Source: Psilocybe azurescens
Taxonomy: Eukaryota > Basidiomycota > Agaricomycetes > Agaricales > Agrocybaceae
Reading direction: 5' to 3'
Length of the DNA: 64,000 nucleotides
Assembly (NCBI GenBank): GCA_023853785.1
Contig: JAJIRX010000574.1
Span: 33,805 to 97,804, forward strand
Shown piece by piece: positions 57,996 through 64,000 of this stretch. Numbering within the stretch: position 1 is the first letter of the stretch; each line of letters opens with the position of its first letter. The notes under the pieces are model-generated. The model saw only the letters and a program-made list of their open reading frames with translations, did no database searches and had not been told where the DNA came from. A program made the translations under genes and the position numbers.

Positions 57996-59603
57996 ATCCA
58001 CGCGCCCAGACCCGACATTGATAACTAGAGGTAAATATTGGACCCTGGTAGATGGAAGTCGTAAGCAAGGAAGGAATCTTGAGTTAGACTGCTTGTTGAG
58101 TTCTGATACTAATGATGAAAATGGTACCGCACTGCGGTCACTGCTTGTGAGTTGACTACGTAATCATCCCCTTATGTTTATGTCGTGACCTTACCTTCGC
58201 GCACTGACTCGAAATGACTGGAATTGTTTGGAAATAGCAGAACTCTGCCGCACCTGAAACGATATGTAGAATGGACAGGATTATAAATCGCTACATACTT
58301 ATTGAAGAATAAGCAAAGAAGATTTCTTCGACTGATGTCCTGATAAACAAATTTACGACGTTTTGGTTCGGTGAGGTCCGTGTGTTTGTGAATGGGCTAA
58401 AGCGGCAACGAAAGATGCTTATAAAGGCGAAGGGACAACCATCCGAGTCTTTACATTTCTGGCTTCCTGCATTGTAACGCTTCACGCTTCACGCCTAAAA
58501 ATAGAGAATATTCATCTGATCGTCTTGCTCGCACGTCGCATCCAGTTCTTCGCCGAAGGCGCGTCAAAAAGTAATGGAGGGTCTATGGAGGGAGTAGTGA
58601 GTTTTGAAGCACGAGGAATAGTAGATTGATGTTACAAAGATTTGCTGGTTCTATAGGTAACCAGCGTTAAAGAATGAAGCCGCAATATACATTCAACGTA
58701 CTAATTGTTCCCACTAAGAGCATGCCACTGGATTTAGTTGTTATACGGCGCAAAGTTGCCTTTCCGCAACTCTCGATGCGGCCTGAGTAGGGATGTGAAA
58801 CGAGCCTTTAGATTCTTCGTAACGGTTTTCAGAAACTGGAGTATCACGAACTCCTATATGGTAGTTGCAGTAATCTCAGACAGATTTTAGTTTTTCAGTG
58901 CAGATGTTGAAATTGTTCTATGAACGCATAGATTCCCTCCGTCGCTGTTCAAAAAACTCGATCATAAACTCGCCCATAATCAATAGGACGTGACGTCCTT
59001 TGCTGGGCAATAAATGTTCACTAAGTAGAAATTCGTTCGACATGCAAGCCGTTGTGCTTGTTCTGAAGAGAGAGTGGTTCAGTGCAGTATTTTTAACTTA
59101 GGGAATTTTCATAGATGATTAACGTCTCGGAAGTCTAATTTGTACACCGAACGTGCCTCTAGATGAGATCAGAGAGTTACTGAAACTATTATGTGGGAGG
59201 GATCTTCTATGGGGTGGAATTCATTGATGACACGAGCACTCACGCTGACAGTTAGCGTCTCTGCCTGAATATCATAAAGGTATACGAACAACGGTCGTGG
59301 TGAAGCTTTTGGTGTTGAAAGTCCGATTCGCCGCCTGAATCAACAATTTGGAATCCATGGCGACTTTGGGTAAAGTCGGGAGTCCACATTCAATCTCCAA
59401 GTCAGAACTATCTTGCAACTCTCCACATAGGCATTTCTCTACCTATACTGTACGATATGCAGACTCGGTCGCTGTCGCAAGCTAATATAGGAATCGCTCT
59501 GGACTTGAAGCTCACAAGTGACATTTCGACGACCCAAGGAGCTGTCAGATCCTAGACGTAAGTAAATCTGTCTATAAGAATCAAAGATATATTGTAACAT
59601 AGT
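57996..59603. other. Gene-poor region
   Basis: This holds the VPS27 promoter side, then about 1.5 kb without recognised genes. Confidence 0.4.
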
Positions 59604-60850
59604 CTACTGAACGGTGGAAGGGTATACATTAGACAATAAATCCAACTCTCGTTGTGTATTTGGAACCCTTGATTGCTTCAAAGAACTCGAGAGGTATGCC
59701 GGATTTATATTTCCCGTGAAGAATGGCAAACAGACCTGCTCATCCGCCAGAAAGGATTGGCGTTTTATCCATTTAGCACAATCAAAGTCAGCGATGAAAA
59801 CCCGACCGTCTGCGTTATCACCATCCATGATCTCTGCTGTATGAGGACCTTTTAATGCCCTTACGAATGCTTTCCTGGATATTTCAAAGCAGGCGAGTTA
59901 TCGAGCAAGATGCAAATAGCAGTAAGCCATATTTATCTTTCTCGCCAGGTAGTTGTCACCTGTTTAGCGCATTTTCCAATACGATCGCATTCTCGTCGAC
60001 AGAGGCTTACACCTACATCAGACATTAGCATACCTATTAAGCCAGAATCTGGGTCACGGAATGGGCCATGTATGTCGACGATGCCTCCGATACCATGGGC
60101 TTGAGACATGAGGCAGTACACTTTGAATTCATTCTTCAATTCCTCCTCTTGTTCATCGCGAAAGGCTAACTTAAACACGAGATTTTTCCTCAGCACCTTT
60201 CCAGATTCCAACATGACCCCCGTCTGAGCCGGGTAGGCAATCCCAACTGCACCGTCACCCAATGGCGCCGACTATTTGAGGGTGAAATACTCCACCCTAC
60301 TAAACTTTTTCTGCGTAAATGAATTCTTTGTCCAGTCCGTACCTTCGGAAGATGTGTCACGTATGTATACTTATTAATTTATCGAGGAGAAGACACCATA
60401 GTGAGTTCTAACTTTCAATGAATCAATTCTTTGAAATCTAGATGATCAAATGAACGCACTGGCAGATGATAAAAGGAGAATAGCTCACGGAATCCTTTAC
60501 ATCTATTCGCCTAGGTGGGCTAAATGCTCGATGCCGGCGCTTGGGACTCAACGTCTCTTTATTCTCGAGACTATCTGTAGAACACTTTTCGGAGTTGGAT
60601 TGCAGAGTGTCCACAAGTTTCTTCCCCTCCAGCATATATTGTGGGATGGCTATGTGAAGATCAATGTGGAGCTTTCGATAATGAGGATCTTGAATGCTTA
60701 TCATTTCGATTGCTCCAGAGAGGTACAGGGCCTGCAATGCTCTATGTCGAATTCCAATATGCTTGTATCGTCCAAAATTAAGGATGATGTACGTTGTATC
60801 ATTAATTGCTGCGGTACAGTCGCGGACAAGCAAAGTCAACAATGTTATTA
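59604..60850 (-). pseudogene. Kinase-like family member F (no N-terminal domain, catalytic loop lost)
   Basis: The middle domain (NDTTYIILNFGRYKHIGIRHR, about 60,730-60,800) is followed by a linker. An in-frame TAG sits just before the glycine loop (near 60,276), then GDGAVGIAYPAQ and VDIHGPFRDPDSG. In the last exon (59,604-59,880) the segment between ALKGPH and DGRVFIADFDCAKW is shortened: HRDIRADN is missing, so the catalytic loop is deleted. There is no N-terminal domain; the frame upstream runs directly into the tail of member G. Confidence 0.75.
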
Positions 60851-60884
60851 ATTTCAGGCATATTAATTCATCGGCCCGCACACG

Positions 60885-61640
60885 GGCGCGGATTGTCCAG
60901 TCGGCACAGTCAAAGTCTATGATGAAGACCTTACCGTCCGAGTTGATTGTGAGATTGTCAGCTCTAATATCGTGACGTCCAACTTGCGCTCGATGAAGGC
61001 TCTCAAGCGCCCTCGTGAAAGCCTCCCTGCAGATGATAAAACATCATGTCAGTGTTGATAAAAGCAGCAAGGATGGAGTGTAATCATGATTGTCTTTCCC
61101 CCAAAGTGGTCGTCACCTGCTCGATGAATTTTCCTGTACGCTCCATCTCTCGTTGGCGAGGACTGTTACGTCTATCGGCCATGAGAAGACCGATTACATT
61201 CGATTCCGCATTATGAAAAAGACCGTGTATATCAAGGATCCCTTCAATGCCATCCGCTCGAGACATGCGACAGTAGTTGTCAAATTCGTGTCTTAACTTC
61301 TTGTTCTGCTCTTCTGTGAATGCTAGCCTGAAGACAAGGTCCGCCTTCAGAGCGCCCCCACTGCCCAGATGACAGGGCAACTCCCGCTTGAGCGGGATGA
61401 ACGACTCCAGCTGCACCACGACCGAGTGGCGCTAGTAATTTGAGGGTAAAATATTCTTGATTGTTAAATTGTTCCTGCTGACTTGGGCCCTTTTTCCAGT
61501 CCGTTTCTTCTGAGGGTATATCACGCTTGCACGATTCTCCGATTCGTATGGACAAGGAAGGTATGGACGAACAAAATACGCTATAGTCTAAGTTAACGAG
61601 GGCCAGTTTTCGATCAACCAGCTGTTTGCCTATCTATTTG
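60885..61640 (-). pseudogene. Kinase-like family member G (kinase domain only)
   Basis: It begins with DRKLALVNLDYSVFCSS (about 61,570-61,620) and has GRGAAGVVHPAQAG, a frame change near 61,380, then VFRLAFTEEQNKKLRHEF and ILDIHGLFHNAES. The final exon shows LHRAQVGRHDIRADN and IIDFDCADW. N-terminal and middle domains are absent. Its last exon continues in frame into member F's middle domain (about 60,880), a chimeric junction. Confidence 0.75.
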
Positions 61641-62117
61641 ACTTGATCAAGGCAATGGCGCCATAAATGAGAAAGAGATAACTTAACTTAGTAACTCTAA
61701 CTCGATCAAATATGTAGTTACTATCTGAAGTAGTGATGTGCGGGTGGTAGTACCACCCGCACATCACTGGTTACACAGCTTCCGTGCCCGACACCAACTC
61801 TTTTGGACTGTCGATATAAGTTATTCAGATCAACGCTTCCCCAAATGTCCTACATTGAATACTATGCTAATACATACACACATTGTACATATACACTCAC
61901 CAACACAACTGACTGCAAGATTGTGGTCGAGGTGTGGTCAGGTGCGATACAGAAATTGCCTAGAGCAATCAATTGTGTTGAGAAACTCACGGAGTAATAA
62001 ATTTCGAAAATGAGATATAAATATGAGTATCAATAAAATAAAGAACCCGTTCAAATTCGAGGTTTGACGAGTCCGTGGAATAATTTATTGGTAAAAGGTT
62101 CTCAAGAAAGGTGAAAA
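61641..62117. other. Spacer
   Basis: No gene recognised. A 14-bp inverted repeat around 61,738-61,767 (GTGCGGGTGGTAGTACCACCCGCAC) forms a hairpin. Confidence 0.5.
61740..61764. repeat. Perfect inverted repeat (hairpin)
   Basis: GTGCGGGTGGTAG pairs with TACCACCCGCAC, and flanking bases (GTGAT/ATCAC) extend the symmetry. It could form a stem-loop or be the footprint of a small palindromic element. Confidence 0.6.
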
Positions 62118-64000
62118 TCAATATCGATTGAATTTCCCGTCAAGAACATCGTTCAAGCGTTTCAACTCTGCGGCCAAAGCTTCGTCGGCCTCTGGCCATT
62201 CAGCACAGTCAAAGTCGATTATAAAGACCTGACCATCCGAGTTAATGGTTAAATTGTCAGGTCTCATATCACCATGCCTAATATCTGCTTTGTGAATACT
62301 TTTAAGAGCACTTACGAATGCCTTCCTGCATATTGTGATGCATATTAATAATGGTGGTACAAGATATTAGAGGCGATATTCACCTTTCTTGCCGTGTGGT
62401 TGTTACTTGCTCAGCTTCCTTTCCAATACGTTGAGATTCTCGACGACGGAGTGAAGTGCCTCCGTCACCCATAAGCATACCCATTACACCCGATTCTGGA
62501 TCATGGAATAGGCCATGAACGTCGACTATGCCTTCGATACCATCCTCTCGAGACATGAGACAGTAAGCTTCGAATTCATTCTTCAATCTCTCTTGTTGCT
62601 CATCGTTGAAAGCTAGCTTGAATACCAGATTTTCTTTCAACACTTCTCCCGATTCCAGGGTGACCTCGGCTTGAGCAGGATGAACGACGCCGACCGCGCC
62701 ATGACCCAGGGGGCCAGCAGTTTGAGCGTGAAATATTCTTGGCCATTAAATCTTTTCTGCTCATCTGGGTCTTTAGTCCAATCGGTGTCCTTTGAGGAAT
62801 TTTCGCGCATGCATGACTCCCCGTGTCGTATGAATGAGGAGGGTACCGGCGAAGAAAAGGCATCATAGTCCAAAGTAACAAGTGCCATTTTTCTATGGAC
62901 TAGCTCTTTGGAAATCTAGCTGACTGGATCAGATAGGTGGGATCGCTTATGTATAATCAACGACTCACGAGTTTTGGCGCCCTTGCTCGTTCATGAGGGC
63001 TGCTAGCTCGACGCCGGCGCTTTGACTTTGGTGTCTCTTTGTCTTCAAGACCATCCGCGGGACGTTTCTTAACTTTGTTTGGAGATATCTTCTCGAGATC
63101 CTCCGCAAGTTTTTTCCGTTCCAATATATCTTGAACAATAGCGATATGTAAGCCGACATGGAGCTTCCGATAATGAGGGTCCTTGATATTGATAGTGTCT
63201 ATTACTCCAGAGAGGTAAATCGTTTGCGAGTCTCGATGTCGAATCCCGATACGCTCATACCGTCCACAATGGAGGATAATATAAGTGGAATTGTGAATTG
63301 CGGCTGTAGCCCAAGCCTTCGAGAGTGTCAGCGAACGGACTGAATTTTCAGATAGTAAGCTGAAATGCCTACATGTTGGAGATAGTGTCGAAAGTCTGGG
63401 CGATAGGCGGCTCGCACTGGGGCTCGCAATACGGTTACGAATTTCCTTGCCTTCGGGACGTATTTCCTATCCAAGAATGCCTCCTTGCCCCGGGAAAAAG
63501 AACGAGCTTTAATTTTTTGAAAGAGATTTGGAGTCGGGGGCGGTACAGCGCGTGTTTTGATCTGATATCCCTGAGTGCGAGATGTCTCCCAGATGAACTT
63601 AGTATCCTTTACCACGTTGTGGAAAATTGCCGTGAATGTGCCTATCATAGGAAATATATGCCAAGTAGCCAGTCTGGGGTTCTTTTCCAGTATCTCGCGT
63701 AGAGTTCTCTTTGTAGAATCAGATAAGCCTCTCTCCATTTGTTCCGTCTTGAAGTCGACTTGCCCGCGGGGATGTTCAGCGATGCACATAAATCCTTCCG
63801 ACATGAATGGCGTATCGTGTCGACCGCCAAATGAGACATTGAACATATAGTTCCAAGTATCTATATGAGGATGTAGACACAGTTTTGATGCATATGCCTG
63901 GCTTATGGCACCAACATTGTCGAAATAATACCATCCCACTGTGTCAGAATCCACGAACTTCACTGGCGACATCTCGAGTTGAAAATTGTAATTGGTGGAA
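62118..64000 (-). CDS. Kinase-like family member H (partial, runs off the edge)
   Basis: The N-terminal domain is truncated by the window end (TNYNFQLEMSPVKFVDSDTV). It continues ISQAYASKLCLHPHIDTWNY and LATWHIFPMIGTFTAIFHNV. The middle domain has AAYRPDFRHYLQH and IILHCGRYERIGIRHR. The kinase-like part has GHGAVGVVHPAQ (one base missing in the C-run near 62,705), VFKLAF, VDVHGLFHDPESG, then in the last exon HGDMRPDN and IIDFDCAEW, ending GKFNRY at 62,118. The catalytic Lys, Asp and Asn are kept. No in-frame stop is seen apart from the single missing base, so this may be the best-preserved member with E and B. Confidence 0.75.

Noticed and set aside
8300..64000. CRISPR array or bacterial-type operon
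   Set aside because: No regularly spaced short repeats with unique spacers; introns and element types are fungal.

Overview
The window is nuclear DNA of a filamentous basidiomycete, most likely an Agaricomycete. Genes are split by many short GT-AG introns of about 50-60 bases. KDZ and Ty3/gypsy transposable elements of agaric type are present, and one very short gene encodes a CaaX-type lipopeptide mating pheromone precursor. No computation was run. All calls rest on reading the sequence and on remembered family signatures.

Layout. Positions 1-25,400 are a transposon graveyard. A minus-strand Ty3/gypsy element (5' LTR 7139-7510, gag 6919 to below position 1) has been split by a 5.8-kb DNA transposon (722-6557) with a perfect 8-bp target duplication and short terminal inverted repeats. 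That element encodes a large zinc-finger protein that I read as a decayed P/hAT-like transposase. From about 8.3 to 23.6 kb lies a large, decayed KDZ-type element. It holds a minus-strand transposase, a block of coding tandem repeats, and three probable cargo genes. A 503-bp solo LTR (14008-14510) has landed inside the transposase. A truncated plus-strand gypsy gag-protease remnant (about 24.1-25.3 kb) closes this part.

Positions 25.6-31.2 kb carry two host genes on the minus strand: VPS35 (retromer) and a bHLH transcription factor. A pheromone precursor gene sits alone at 33,904-34,017. A tRNA-Gln gene, GET2 and an mS25-like mitochondrial ribosomal protein gene lie at 42.4-44.9 kb, and VPS27 (ESCRT-0) is at 55.5-58.0 kb.

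Interleaved from 35.6 kb to the right edge is a local family of at least eight genes and fragments. Each full member has a conserved unknown N-terminal domain, a middle domain, and a C-terminal protein-kinase-like domain with DFD in place of DFG. Two members (39.2-41.3 and 50.6-52.7 kb) sit in the arms of an inverted segmental duplication. The duplication also carried broken pieces of the nearby mS25 and VPS27 genes. A 1.64-kb element with terminal inverted repeats (53,299-54,937) later entered the right arm, and the left arm keeps the empty site.

Quality note. Several conserved host genes need exactly one extra base, usually in a run of A, C or G, to keep their frame. Systematic under-calling of homopolymers is therefore likely, and many single-base frameshifts in this window should not be taken as proof of pseudogenes.
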